DNA of 54,201 nucleotides from DAOQVB01 sp964400865 (GCA_964400865.1 CAYNWG010000003.1:1-54201), one strand, 5' to 3'. Positions 1 through 10,033 are shown, numbered from the stretch's first letter. Translations and numbers: made by a program. The notes: generated by a model from the sequence alone, not told the origin.

Positions 1-1330
1 TCACCACAGACTCAGAAGCAATCTCTACCCATTCACCATCCTCACTGACAACTTCTGATAGACTGGCGGCCGACGTGGCAGCATCAATAGCATCATCCAC
101 AGTACCTAAAACCAATGCATTAATTTGTGCGTCAGTGAGTTCCTGAGATGTACCAAGCACTTTCGGTTCAATCAGTGAAACTTTTTCATTCGTAAATTCA
201 ATATCTATCGGTGCGAAATAGACATCTTCGGCTATTTGCTGAGAACCAGATTGATCCTTCAAAACTTTATAGCTACCATCTGTGCAATCTATACTCGCTT
301 CATCACACTCAGTTTTTTCCCAAAGCAAAACATCGGCCTTAATCCAAGCACCTTGCACTTTGCCATCAACCTCTCTTTGACGAGTTGCATCTCCAGCCGC
401 TTCTGTATACCAATCACCCCACTCCAACATGCCTTGTTGTTGGGCAATGCCTCTTTTGGTGTAACCCAAGACTTGAGCAGTTTTATTCGCCTCAGACCTA
501 ACTTTCAGCCATACTCCTTCAGGAATGCTAAAACCAACCGCAAACTCATCTGACTCTTCTAAGCTAAATTCATCTTGAATATCTCTTGTTGTTCCAGCTA
601 CTTTTCCACCAGAAATCGCCATTGCCACTTCGTTTGATTCATAAATTTTTCCTCTAGTTGGTTGTATGGCAGAGTTTTTTAGAAAATCATTGGTAACGCC
701 ATAGACCGCAACATCACTAATCGAATTATTGTAGGTAACCCTCGCCACCGTCGCAATTACTGGCAAAGTGGTATCGACTCCAGTAATCTGACTTACCTTA
801 GCGATAGTTTCGTCATTTATGACTTCTTTGTGACCAGGTTGTAAGGAAACATCTGCTTGTCGTAATTCATCAAGCCTCGCCACTTTTGAAACCACCAATT
901 GCTGTAAGCCAAATCCAATGGAAACTAAAAACACGATTGAGCCAATACCGATCGCCATACCTCCCACCGTAATAAACGCTCTCGATTTTTTAAACATCAT
1001 ATTCCGCATAGCCAAATCCATCAGGTTAATCCGACTGATAGTTTTGGCATTTCGAGTGGTCAACGCAGCCACCTTGTTATACGCCTTATCGATATTTTCG
1101 CTAACGATTCGACACATCAAGTGAGAACTGGCTCGCTTACAAATAAATTTAGTAGAAAATCGATGCAATAAATAGACCGTTAGGATCAAATTAAAAAGTG
1201 CAATATGAGAAATCCAACTACCGAGCCCCTTTATTCTTTTTGGCAAACCTTTTACGACAGCCACATCCTTCGTTACTCGTTGGCTGAAGTTCAAACTCGG
1301 TCTGCTCGTAGGTTTAATTGTGTTTTCCAC
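1..1330 (-). CDS. MacB/FtsX-like ABC transporter permease with SH3b-like insert (partial, C-terminus beyond window)
   Basis: The minus-strand frame is open from a GTG at 1330 to the window edge (about 443 residues seen). The start overlaps the end of the ATPase gene by 17 bp, so translation is probably coupled. An N-terminal extension with one hydrophobic stretch (SWISHIALFNLILTVYLL) precedes the usual FtsX/MacB start: a cationic segment followed by a membrane helix (FITVGGMAIGIGSIVFLVSI). A MacB-type periplasmic core follows (VDTTLPVIATVARVTYN). Inside the core lies a segment resembling a bacterial SH3 domain (IPEGVWLKVRSEANKTAQVL ... GAWIKADVLLWEK). With the ATPase it should form a MacB-like exporter or mechanotransmission complex acting on envelope substrates; the neighbouring 2002-aa surface protein is a possible client. 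The extra N-terminal helix and the SH3b-like insert are unusual for the family. The remaining transmembrane helices must lie beyond base 1. Confidence 0.85.
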   Translation of the reverse strand, partial: MENTIKPTSRPSLNFSQRVTKDVAVVKGLPKRIKGLGSWISHIALFNLILTVYLLHRFSTKFICKRASSHLMCRIVSENIDKAYNKVAALTTRNAKTISRINLMDLAMRNMMFKKSRAFITVGGMAIGIGSIVFLVSIGFGLQQLVVSKVARLDELRQADVSLQPGHKEVINDETIAKVSQITGVDTTLPVIATVARVTYNNSISDVAVYGVTNDFLKNSAIQPTRGKIYESNEVAMAISGGKVAGTTRDIQDEFSLEESDEFAVGFSIPEGVWLKVRSEANKTAQVLGYTKRGIAQQQGMLEWGDWYTEAAGDATRQREVDGKVQGAWIKADVLLWEKTECDEASIDCTDGSYKVLKDQSGSQQIAEDVYFAPIDIEFTNEKVSLIEPKVLGTSQELTDAQINALVLGTVDDAIDAATSAASLSEVVSEDGEWVEIASESVV

Positions 1331-2063
1331 TTTTCTTGACTTTAATATTTTTCGTCAGCGCTAAAATTTCTTTGCCTCTCGCTACATTGGCTACTGCCCC
1401 ATCAAAAAGCTGAACCGCTACCGTGGCATAACGTAAATAATCAATATCATGCGTCACCATAATAATAGTTTTCTTTTCTTCTAGATTCATCGTTTTAAAT
1501 AATTCCATAACAGCCTGACCAGACTGGTAATCTAAATTTCCCGTCGGTTCATCGGCAATTAATATTTCTGGATTGTTGGCCAATGCCCGAGCCAGTGCCA
1601 CCCGCTGTTGCTGTCCACCAGATAATTCTGTTGGCATATGGTATGCCCAAGTTGACAAGCCTACTTTCTCTAGTAATTTCAGTGATTGGTCAATCGCTTC
1701 AGTTTTTGGCAAACCCAACATTGTCAGCGGAAAAGCCACGTTTTCAACTACATTGAGCGCCTTAATCCAGTTTGATTGCTGATACACCATACCAATGTGA
1801 TTCTTGCGAAACTCCGCCCGTTGGTCATGACTCTGCTCTTTGTAAATGCTCTGTCCCAACAACCGAACTTCTCCCGTAGTGGGTGGTTCAAGCCCCAGCA
1901 TAATATGTAACAGAGTTGATTTACCAGAACCTGATGGCCCAATCAGAACAAAAAATTCACCTTGGGTAATCTCAACACTTGTTTCCTTAATCACGGGAAT
2001 TAATTGATCGCCAACTTCAAAACTTTTTGTGACTTTATCGATTTGTATTACTGGCATTGGCAT
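1314..2063 (-). CDS. ABC transporter ATP-binding protein, LolD/MacB type
   Basis: The 249-residue protein is a complete single ABC ATPase. Walker A GPSGSGKST is at residues 42-50, the Q-loop glutamine near 95, signature LSGGQQQRVALARAL from 147, Walker B ILIADEPTGNLD from 167 and the switch histidine H205 in MVTHD. The DEPTGNLD form and the length are typical of the MacB/LolD/FtsE subfamily, whose partners are four-helix FtsX-like permeases; such a permease follows directly and overlaps this gene. It starts 22 bp after the large surface protein gene, so the three genes are probably one transcript. It energises the permease from the cytoplasm. The substrate cannot be read from the sequence. 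Confidence 0.95.
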   Translation of the reverse strand: MPMPVIQIDKVTKSFEVGDQLIPVIKETSVEITQGEFFVLIGPSGSGKSTLLHIMLGLEPPTTGEVRLLGQSIYKEQSHDQRAEFRKNHIGMVYQQSNWIKALNVVENVAFPLTMLGLPKTEAIDQSLKLLEKVGLSTWAYHMPTELSGGQQQRVALARALANNPEILIADEPTGNLDYQSGQAVMELFKTMNLEEKKTIIMVTHDIDYLRYATVAVQLFDGAVANVARGKEILALTKNIKVKKSGKHN

Positions 2064-2085
2064 ATTTGTGTGTTTCTTGATTTTC

Positions 2086-5000
2086 CTATCTTAAAAAGCT
2101 AAAGACTTGTCCTAAGTTAGAGATTACGAGTCCAAGAGCATCGTCTGTGGCACGCGCGGTGATCATCACGGTATCGGCCGAACGAGTATCATTACCTACA
2201 ACATCTTTAGAAATCGCCCGCAGATGATAGACTTTGGATGGTGTTAGTCCAGAAATAACCACGTAGTGATTGATAGTTAGGCTACTATCCTCCTGACTTT
2301 GCTGTGTGTAGGTGACTCCAGTGCCCTCGCCAAATTCTACTTGGCTAGTGGCCGGTTCATCAGTGGTCCAAGACACAACGAGCTGAGCGGTAGCCAATTC
2401 AGTATTGGTCTCTCCAGATTGAATTGTGCTTTCGACGCGCAAATCGGAGATTTGCGCCGGCCGAGTATCGATAGCTGTAGTAAATTTCTGTACCTCCGAC
2501 ACCGCTTCGTTACCTGCCTTATCTCGACCTTTGACTACTAAAGTATACGGTGTATTTGCCAAAAGTCCTCGAATAAGGATTCGATGTGCGCCGTTGGCAA
2601 GATTAACGTTAACTTCATCTTGCGCCTGAGCCGGAGCTTCTGTTGGGTAGTAGGTCACAATGCTCGATGTGGCTGTGTTGGTTAACCAGGTAACCAAAAC
2701 TGTAGATTTAGCGGTGTTTCGGACTTGTTGAATCCTCACGGTGCTAATTTTGGGCCGAGGCATAGTAGTAAAGTCCAAAATTGTCCCCGCATATTCATTG
2801 TCTTCTGCATCAAACGCGTTAATTTTGTAATAATATTTGGTGCCATCAAGTAATTCATCTATGGTGGCGGTGTAGGTAGTTTCGCTCGTAGATGTGGCAA
2901 TTTCCTTCACCCCACCAAAAGCAGTCGTAGTGCCATAAAAAATCTTGACTGAGCTAGCACCAGTGGAAGTAAACTTCACAATTGCAGAGTCTAACCCAAG
3001 TGTGGGGACACTGACATCTTTAACGGATGGGGCGGGTTCCGTGGTAAAGTTCTTCTCCGCTGATACCCCGGTATTGCCATCTTCGTCCGTCCATTTGGCT
3101 TTGTAGTAATACGTTGTCCCTGGACTCAAGTTTGAAAGATTAATAGTGTGGTCGGTTGTTTGGATAGAACTTGAAGGTTCGGAGGTAAAATACGAACCAG
3201 GTGTTGTGCCGTACTGAACTTTTGAGTCTGAGGCGCGATCGGTTGACCAACTAATGGTTGCCTGCTTTGTGGTAATGGCAGAAGACGTTGGTCCAGCAGA
3301 TAAGCCCGGAGGCTCGGTGTACTTTCCGTCTGGTAACAGACTAACTGTGTTGGAAAAATCACCACAATCGCCAACGTAATTGCAGGCTTTTACTTTGTAA
3401 TAATATGTTATTTGCTCCAAATCACTATTAATGTGAGATGTACCCGGAATACTGCTTCCAATTAATGAGTAGGTAACATCGTCTATCGATCGATAAACTG
3501 AATAACTTGAAACAGACTCCGAATTAGTAACCGGGGCAGACCAACGAGTAACCAAGGTCCATTCTTCAGCTGCTTTATCTGAGATATCGGATACAGCTAC
3601 ATTAATGGGAATACCTGGTACCGCCGCATTAACTTCAAAGACAATCTCAGCGTAGGCTCCATAGTTTATGGTACCGCCTGTGCTTTCGGGATTCTTTGCT
3701 ACTAAATAAAATGAGTTGAGACCAGGCTTAACGCCTCGTTTTGCTTCTGGCAAAGAAGTAACTCCTTCGCCGGTGAATTTACAGCCAACTGCGTCTGGTT
3801 TTTCAACGATCGTGTAACAATAGTTGATTTCACTAGCGTCGCCGAGGTGAGTTGATGGAGGATCCCAAGTAAAACTATAAGCATCTTCATCACTCGATGA
3901 CTGGGTAGCACGTAAATTGAGTGGAACCGATGCGCCTTGACCAGCAAAATAATAGGTAGCCTGCAAATTTGTGGACGATACATTGCCTGCATTATCTATA
4001 GTACGTAGGTAAAAGAGATTATCATCAGTCTTGTAGGCTGCATCTGGAATAGTGACTAAAAGAGCGCTGCTAGTAGCTGACCATTCGCTCAGAGTACCAG
4101 AATCGGTGCCGGTTTTATATTGATAGCCAGCAATATTTGATGCTGTATCAATTCCTTCTGGCCAAGAAAAAGTGAACTCATTAGTTGGTGCATAACCAGC
4201 AGGTGAAACCGTAATACTAACTGGGTTGGTGGGCGCCGTATTATCAAATTTATACGTGAGCGGCGCCCAAGTATCCGGCTGGATATTTTGCGCGTTATCT
4301 TTAGTTTTCAAACGCAAATAATAAGTAGTACCACTAACCAAGTTAGACGGCGTATATACTGCGGGTACCTGAAAATCGCCGACTTGCACTGGTTCGGCAC
4401 TGGCAGATGCATTGAAGTACACATAATACCCTGCCACCCCACTTCCCCCACCATCATCAGCTCCGGACCAACTAAATTCTGGAGTGGCTTGCTTGTGCCA
4501 AACAGCTGGATCAGTATCCAAAAGTGACCCTCCAGTTTGAGTCAGAGCTACTAAGGTAGTTGGGTTACTTGGTGCGTCTGTATCAGTAATCACTCCCAAC
4601 TCCACTTCGCTGACAGAAAGTTGTTCCTCACCATCGCCACTAACAATTGCCTGCCATAGCAAGCCTTGCTCAGTCACTGGGAAAGTGGTCATTGCTCCAT
4701 TAAGATCAGTGGCTAAGCTTGACTCGACCAAACTATAAGAAGTCGTCCAATTACCTCCAGACAAATACTTCCAGGACGACCCTCCATCACTAGATAATCG
4801 AAAGGTGACTGAACCACCAGTGCCAGCATTAAACGAACTGGTAAATGCATCATATTCTTTAATACCAGAAGTAAATACTGGTGAAGCGGGACGAACGGTT
4901 TGTGCTGAAGTGGAATATGGAGTGGTGAGTAATTCACTGCGATTTAAAGAGCTAATACGCACCTCGTCCAGCATGCCCTCAAAAACTCCTCGTGGTTTTC

Positions 5001-8000
5001 CAAACTCTCTCCCTGCGTGAGTAGCGCCAATAATTACTGGAGAGGTTGAATCCCTCATCGAAACTGTTGTAGTAAGTGAACCGATTGAAACCCCATCTCT
5101 CAATATACTCATTGTCGTTCCGTCATATTTTGCGGCCACATGATGCCAGGCATTATCTTGTGTAGTCGTGGTAGATTTCAAAACTCGATTATTCCCGGTA
5201 TACCACACGGTGGCATCAGCGCTCGCACTGTTACCAGAACCCACATAGAGCTTGCCTTCATACACTGAAATTGCATTCATTTCTTCGAACAAATTAACAC
5301 CCCAACCCACTCCATCGCCTGCGACATTAGTCCAAGTGGTGCCGTTGTAACGCCAAACTTCGCCGTCCCCCGTGCCATTGCCTAATCCAGCATAGAGTTG
5401 ACCGTTGTACACCCCCACTGTGCGCACGCGCTCATATGACCCATCATCCCAAGAACCGCGAATATTGGCTCCACCGCCAATTTGTGTCCAAGTACTCCCA
5501 TTGAACTCCCAAACTTCGGCTTCACCTGTACCCGTACCAAGTGTGGCAATCAATGAGTCCCTGTACGCAAGCATCGCATCTACATTATTAAACCCATCTA
5601 ATGAACCAGTGGTCCAACTATTATTTACACCTCCACCGCCAACCTTGATCCAACTTGGAGTTGCTAACGGATCTGCACAACCAGTGCATTCCCAAACAGC
5701 AGCGTCATTGTTGGTATTGCCCAAACCCGCATACAATTTTCCTTTATACGGCTGTAGTGATAAGACTTGCTCAACATTTAGTAAACCTGTCCAACTACCA
5801 TAAACCGTCCCATTACCACCATCATCGCCCCCAATTTTTAACCAATTGGCACCGTCATACCGCCAAACTTCGCCGTCATCTGCCGAATTACCCAAGCCAA
5901 CAAATAAATAATTGCCCAACACTGCCTGAGAGAGCACCTCTTCAAAATTTGCACCCCAACCAGTACCATCACCACCCACCTGATTCCAAGTCGATCCATC
6001 AAATTTGTATAAATCGCCCTCATTGGCCGTGATGCCTAAACCAACGTATAAATCTCCTTCATATGACTGCATCGAAGAAACTTTTTCATAAATGTATGGA
6101 TTCCAACTATTATTTAGTCCATCTCCTCCAACAATGCTCCAGTTATCGTTTTGCATCTTCCACACATAAGCATTCCCAGCATATTGATATCCCATGCCTG
6201 CATATAAGGCATCTCCAGATACCTGCAATACCTCAATTGAGTTGATGCCTCGTTTACTCCAACTTTCGTTTTTAAAATCCCCTCCAAACCAAGTCCAAGT
6301 GGGGGTTGGCAACGCATTTGGATCAAATGCCCAAACTTGTCCTGAGTAAGCTGCGTTAACTGAATGAATGCCTGCATACAGCAAATTGTTGGCATACACC
6401 AATTTGTTGACCGTACCATGATTTGCCCCTGTAAACCCACTGTAAACTCCGTCTCCACCGACTTGCGTCCAGCTACCACCGTTCCAACGCCAGATTTCCT
6501 GTTCGCCGCCAGTTAGACCCAAGCCCGCGTAGATATTGGTACCGTCGCCACTGAGTGAATATACCCCCTCATATGTAGCACCCCAACCCATGCCATTATC
6601 GCCAATTTTCGTCCAATTTGGGGTACCACTCGCGCAGCTGGTGCAACTCCAAACCTCAGCTTCGCCAGCGGTTAGGCCCAACCCGGCGTACAAAATATTA
6701 TTTTGGAAAAACAAACTATACACATACTCATAATTGGTGTTCCAGCTGGCAGCCGAACCTACTCCATCTCCCCCAACTTTAGTCCAACTACTACCGTCCC
6801 AACGCCATACCTCTGCATCACCTGCAGTTAAGCCCAAACCGGCATAAATGTTTGTACCATCTCCGGTTAAGGAATAGACATACTCGATATCATTTGCCCC
6901 AGTCCAACTACTATTTGTACCACCCACACCGTTGTCGCCGCCAATTTTTGTCCAACTTGGCAAGTCCGTGGAACATCCTGTACAACTCCAAACCTCTGCA
7001 TCATCTGCGGTCAAGCCTAGTCCAGCATATAAAGTGCTGTTCTGAAAATATAATGAGTAAACACCCTCAATTGTGTTGACAAGCCAAGAACCGTATTGAG
7101 CATCACCACCTACTTTAAACCAAGTTGAACCATTCCAACGCCAAACTTCTCCCTCTCCCGCCGTTAATCCCAATCCGACATATAAGTTCGTGCCATCGTT
7201 TGCCATGGTATAGACGGCCTCATACGTATTAGCTCCCCATGAGTTGTTGAGTCCATCGCCACCAATTCTTGTCCAAACACTCCCATCCCATTTCCAAACT
7301 TGAGCGTCACCCAGAGCATTGCCCAATCCTACATAAACATCTGTGCCAATAACCGACATGGTTTCAACATTGGCTGAACCAGAAATATCCCAGCTACTAT
7401 TTAAGTAGTTACCCGCGTGCTGGATCCAAGTGGTTGCCTGACTGTCCGCTAATTCGTAAACCAATTTACCAGTTTCATTATCAAAGTAAAGTTGATAGTC
7501 GCCTTTATCTATTATTCCTTGGCGTTGGTTACTCACTCCTGCCTGGAAGGTTTCATTAAATTTTGTCCAGGCTTCAAGTGTATGTTCTCCTGAAAGTGAA
7601 AGTGGCACAGAATCCTGGACTGTCACTGCGCTGGTGGTGCCATTAAAAAACGTACCATTTTGAAGCTGGCCAGATTGATACAGTAACGAACTTGAGGTAG
7701 CTGAGTGAGTAAAAGATGAAGAATCCACAGGATCTCCACTTGATTCGTTGAAGTGAAGTAGCAATGCTGTCTGAGCATCAGAAATATATTCTTGAATCTT
7801 TAATTGTGCGGAACTAGCAGAAACTTCTATTAAATTACTATCTGAAAGAATGTAATCTCCCGGTGTAGAGAAATTCCACAGATGTATGTCGTTGGACGCG
7901 AAGATCTTAGGCATTACATTGACCACAAACCAAACTGAGCTCAAACCAGCCAGCACTCCAAGAACAGATAGACTTAGAAAGCGTGTTTTAGTTTGAGCTT

Positions 8001-8094
8001 TTTTGTGCGAGAAATAGTTAGTAAAGAGTAGTTTTTTCAAACCACCACAAATACCAACAAAAACTCGACTTAAATGATCGAGGGTTTTACCCAT
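2086..8094 (-). CDS. Giant membrane-anchored surface protein: LamG domain interrupted by 14 propeller-like repeats, then about 8 FN3 domains
   Basis: The protein has 2002 residues. A basic N-terminus and one membrane helix (about 38-61) anchor it. A LamG/concanavalin-like domain begins near 107 (TALLLHFNESSG), breaks off near 222, and its second half (NAWHHVAAKYDGTTMSILRD ... FEGMLDEVRISSL) resumes at about 970-1055. Between the halves lie 14 repeats of about 50 residues of the form LYAGLGLTAGxxEVWRWxGSxWTKVGGDG, resembling beta-propeller blades; three carry a CxxC hairpin (WSCTGC, WSCTSC, WECTGC). From about 1176 to 1981 come roughly eight fibronectin type III domains (GTTYYYKAKWTDEDG and similar). 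The short C-terminus is hydrophobic (ALGLVISNLGQVFSFL). No catalytic motif is visible. I infer an adhesin or scaffold. It is first in an operon with an ABC exporter. The family is assigned by fold-level resemblance only. Confidence 0.9.
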   Translation of the reverse strand: MGKTLDHLSRVFVGICGGLKKLLFTNYFSHKKAQTKTRFLSLSVLGVLAGLSSVWFVVNVMPKIFASNDIHLWNFSTPGDYILSDSNLIEVSASSAQLKIQEYISDAQTALLLHFNESSGDPVDSSSFTHSATSSSLLYQSGQLQNGTFFNGTTSAVTVQDSVPLSLSGEHTLEAWTKFNETFQAGVSNQRQGIIDKGDYQLYFDNETGKLVYELADSQATTWIQHAGNYLNSSWDISGSANVETMSVIGTDVYVGLGNALGDAQVWKWDGSVWTRIGGDGLNNSWGANTYEAVYTMANDGTNLYVGLGLTAGEGEVWRWNGSTWFKVGGDAQYGSWLVNTIEGVYSLYFQNSTLYAGLGLTADDAEVWSCTGCSTDLPSWTKIGGDNGVGGTNSSWTGANDIEYVYSLTGDGTNIYAGLGLTAGDAEVWRWDGSSWTKVGGDGVGSAASWNTNYEYVYSLFFQNNILYAGLGLTAGEAEVWSCTSCASGTPNWTKIGDNGMGWGATYEGVYSLSGDGTNIYAGLGLTGGEQEIWRWNGGSWTQVGGDGVYSGFTGANHGTVNKLVYANNLLYAGIHSVNAAYSGQVWAFDPNALPTPTWTWFGGDFKNESWSKRGINSIEVLQVSGDALYAGMGYQYAGNAYVWKMQNDNWSIVGGDGLNNSWNPYIYEKVSSMQSYEGDLYVGLGITANEGDLYKFDGSTWNQVGGDGTGWGANFEEVLSQAVLGNYLFVGLGNSADDGEVWRYDGANWLKIGGDDGGNGTVYGSWTGLLNVEQVLSLQPYKGKLYAGLGNTNNDAAVWECTGCADPLATPSWIKVGGGGVNNSWTTGSLDGFNNVDAMLAYRDSLIATLGTGTGEAEVWEFNGSTWTQIGGGANIRGSWDDGSYERVRTVGVYNGQLYAGLGNGTGDGEVWRYNGTTWTNVAGDGVGWGVNLFEEMNAISVYEGKLYVGSGNSASADATVWYTGNNRVLKSTTTTQDNAWHHVAAKYDGTTMSILRDGVSIGSLTTTVSMRDSTSPVIIGATHAGREFGKPRGVFEGMLDEVRISSLNRSELLTTPYSTSAQTVRPASPVFTSGIKEYDAFTSSFNAGTGGSVTFRLSSDGGSSWKYLSGGNWTTSYSLVESSLATDLNGAMTTFPVTEQGLLWQAIVSGDGEEQLSVSEVELGVITDTDAPSNPTTLVALTQTGGSLLDTDPAVWHKQATPEFSWSGADDGGGSGVAGYYVYFNASASAEPVQVGDFQVPAVYTPSNLVSGTTYYLRLKTKDNAQNIQPDTWAPLTYKFDNTAPTNPVSITVSPAGYAPTNEFTFSWPEGIDTASNIAGYQYKTGTDSGTLSEWSATSSALLVTIPDAAYKTDDNLFYLRTIDNAGNVSSTNLQATYYFAGQGASVPLNLRATQSSSDEDAYSFTWDPPSTHLGDASEINYCYTIVEKPDAVGCKFTGEGVTSLPEAKRGVKPGLNSFYLVAKNPESTGGTINYGAYAEIVFEVNAAVPGIPINVAVSDISDKAAEEWTLVTRWSAPVTNSESVSSYSVYRSIDDVTYSLIGSSIPGTSHINSDLEQITYYYKVKACNYVGDCGDFSNTVSLLPDGKYTEPPGLSAGPTSSAITTKQATISWSTDRASDSKVQYGTTPGSYFTSEPSSSIQTTDHTINLSNLSPGTTYYYKAKWTDEDGNTGVSAEKNFTTEPAPSVKDVSVPTLGLDSAIVKFTSTGASSVKIFYGTTTAFGGVKEIATSTSETTYTATIDELLDGTKYYYKINAFDAEDNEYAGTILDFTTMPRPKISTVRIQQVRNTAKSTVLVTWLTNTATSSIVTYYPTEAPAQAQDEVNVNLANGAHRILIRGLLANTPYTLVVKGRDKAGNEAVSEVQKFTTAIDTRPAQISDLRVESTIQSGETNTELATAQLVVSWTTDEPATSQVEFGEGTGVTYTQQSQEDSSLTINHYVVISGLTPSKVYHLRAISKDVVGNDTRSADTVMITARATDDALGLVISNLGQVFSFLR
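5191..7419 (-). repeat. 14 tandem propeller-like coding repeats
   Basis: Within the 2002-aa protein, residues about 226-968 contain fourteen units of about 50 residues, each with a (V/A)GLG turn, an EVW(R/K)(W/Y)(N/D)G strand and a W(T/I)K(I/V)GGD strand. Fourteen units would fit two seven-bladed propellers, but this is inference. The units have diverged in DNA, so the array is old rather than a recent slippage product. Confidence 0.85.
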
Positions 8095-8163
8095 ACAAAT
8101 ACAACTATATATAAAAAATGCGACCGGGGGAATACAGAGAAAATTCCGTTAAATCGGGAATTA

Positions 8164-8796
8164 TTATTTTGAAGATTTTTTACTCTTTATCCACTCAATG
8201 ATCATGGGCACAATGCTGATCAAAACAATTATCACTATAACTATTTCGAAATTCTTTTGCACCCAAGGCACATTACCAAAGAAAAATCCCAACAAGGTAA
8301 ATATCAGCACCCAAGAAATACCACCCACCACGTTATACGTTATAAAAGTGCTGTAGTGCATCTTGCCAACCCCCGCTACGAATGGCGCAAAGGTGCGAAT
8401 AATTGGCACAAATCGCGCCAAAATAATCATTTTGGCGCCATGTTTAGCATAAAATTCTTCTGTTTTTTTGATATGCTCTGGCTTGATGAGTGGAATTCTT
8501 TTAGAAGCAATAATTCTTTCGCCAAAAAAATGACCAATCCAATAATTTACAGTATCGCCCAAAACTGCCGCCACACAGAGCAGCCCAAGCAGTACAAAAA
8601 TGTTTAATGAACCCAGTGCAGCAATAGCACCTGAAGCAAATAATAAAGAATCACCCGGTAAAAAAGGAAAAAAAACTAAGCCAGTTTCGGCAAAAATAAT
8701 TCCAAATAAGATGGCGTAGGTTGCCGTCCCATATTGTCCAACTAATTGGGTTAAATATTCATCCAAATGGAGAAAGAACTCAAAAATTTGTGGCAT
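8164..8796 (-). CDS. DedA family membrane protein (VTT domain)
   Basis: The 210-residue polytopic protein carries the DedA hallmarks: FAETGLVFFPFLPGDSLLF (about 35-53), GDTVNYWIGHFFGE (about 80-93) and ARFVPIIRTFAPFVAGVGKM (about 127-146), with several hydrophobic segments and a basic C-terminal tail. DedA/VTT proteins are linked to phospholipid (undecaprenyl phosphate or phosphatidylethanolamine) flipping and membrane homeostasis. Length matches the family. A TAGGAT -10 box ends 8 nt before the ATG, suggesting a leaderless transcript. It lies between the surface-protein operon and a polyprenyl-type glycosyltransferase, which would suit a role in lipid-carrier recycling (inference). Confidence 0.93.
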   Translation of the reverse strand: MPQIFEFFLHLDEYLTQLVGQYGTATYAILFGIIFAETGLVFFPFLPGDSLLFASGAIAALGSLNIFVLLGLLCVAAVLGDTVNYWIGHFFGERIIASKRIPLIKPEHIKKTEEFYAKHGAKMIILARFVPIIRTFAPFVAGVGKMHYSTFITYNVVGGISWVLIFTLLGFFFGNVPWVQKNFEIVIVIIVLISIVPMIIEWIKSKKSSK

Positions 8797-8853
8797 AAGC
8801 TGTAATCCTACAAAGCAAGTACTACAAAAACAAGCAGGAAAATAAACACAGTC

Positions 8854-9999
8854 CTAAGTTCTTTCTGTATGCATTGGAGTTCGTAAACTAATCACTGTGA
8901 CTATATAGAGTACGATTGCCCCAATTAGCACATGAGATAGCACTATGTGTTGCCAAATTCCTATAATTATAAGTGGATTTTTCAGATTGGCAGCTACGAG
9001 CAAATACGAGATCCCAATGGCAACGAGATATTTCGTTTTTGAACGTTTCAAGTTCATTGCTCGCAATGAAACAGCAAAAAAAGGAACCAACAGTGCCACA
9101 TAATGATGCTGCCAAGCCAAGCCGGTCCCTACCAAAACAGAAATCATCAGTAGTCCCAACTCACTCAGTTCGACGGCAACTAACTGTTTTTTTTCCCGCA
9201 TAATAAACCAACTCATCGCAAGCATGCCTCCAAAGACTAAATAATTTATCACTTTCGCTACCTGATCAGCCATATCAGCTCGAGCCAGCCACCCAGTTAG
9301 CGCTTGATTGTAATAAATTGCATTACCAACGGTGGGAATAGCAGGAAAAATTTTTTGCCAATAATCAATAGTTGCACTTGTACCAAGTAGCGTCAGTCCG
9401 AAACCATTCAACACTATAAATCCTACTATGCAACTAATTACGATACGCCATTGTCTTTTTTTTAAAAAAAACACCAACAGGACTAAGGGTGTAAGTTTGA
9501 GCGCGGCCGCGATTGCCAGAGCACTACCAGCGAGTACCGGCAGTTGCCTTCTGTACCAATAGAAAGATAAACAAGTGAGAAGTAATAAAAACAAATTAAT
9601 TTGACCCATGCCCAAATTGAATTTGACCGGAAAACTAAGCATCGCCAAACCAGCAACAATAAAAAAATTACGCGTCGAGTTAGTCTCAGAAATTCGTAGT
9701 AAGAGAGAAACAGACACAAGTAAGGCAATCAACGAAAAGATTGTCCAGACATCTTCCGCAAACTCCAGTGGTAGACTCGCAAACGGAGTCAGTAATACCA
9801 ATGAAATTGGAGGATAAATTACGCCCTGAACTTGTTCATACGGGTTCTTGTTACGTAAAACCGATTGGGCTCCCAAATAATACAATCTAAAATCTTGCAG
9901 CTGTGAGACCGCAATAATCCTAGCTACTGTGAACAAAGAGTATGAAAAAGAAGCAATGATAAATCCCAAGAGCAAAATATTTTTTATTCTCTGTTGCAT
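8854..9999 (-). CDS. GT87-like (DUF2029) integral membrane glycosyltransferase
   Basis: The 381-residue protein has about nine hydrophobic segments. After the first helix comes FRLYYLGAQSVLRNKNPYEQ and then YPPISLVLLTPFASLP, the typical GT87/DUF2029 pattern of an acidic or polar luminal loop, NPY and YPP(I/L). A later loop (ALTGWLARA) also fits. Members such as PimE are polyprenyl-phosphate-sugar dependent GT-C mannosyltransferases. The true donor and acceptor here are unknown. A possible -10 (TAGAAT, 10015-10020) lies 15 nt upstream. It is divergent from the next gene. Confidence 0.8.
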   Translation of the reverse strand: MQQRIKNILLLGFIIASFSYSLFTVARIIAVSQLQDFRLYYLGAQSVLRNKNPYEQVQGVIYPPISLVLLTPFASLPLEFAEDVWTIFSLIALLVSVSLLLRISETNSTRNFFIVAGLAMLSFPVKFNLGMGQINLFLLLLTCLSFYWYRRQLPVLAGSALAIAAALKLTPLVLLVFFLKKRQWRIVISCIVGFIVLNGFGLTLLGTSATIDYWQKIFPAIPTVGNAIYYNQALTGWLARADMADQVAKVINYLVFGGMLAMSWFIMREKKQLVAVELSELGLLMISVLVGTGLAWQHHYVALLVPFFAVSLRAMNLKRSKTKYLVAIGISYLLVAANLKNPLIIIGIWQHIVLSHVLIGAIVLYIVTVISLRTPMHTERT

Positions 10000-10033
10000 A
10001 GTATATTTGATGGCATTCTACCTTTTTTTACGC

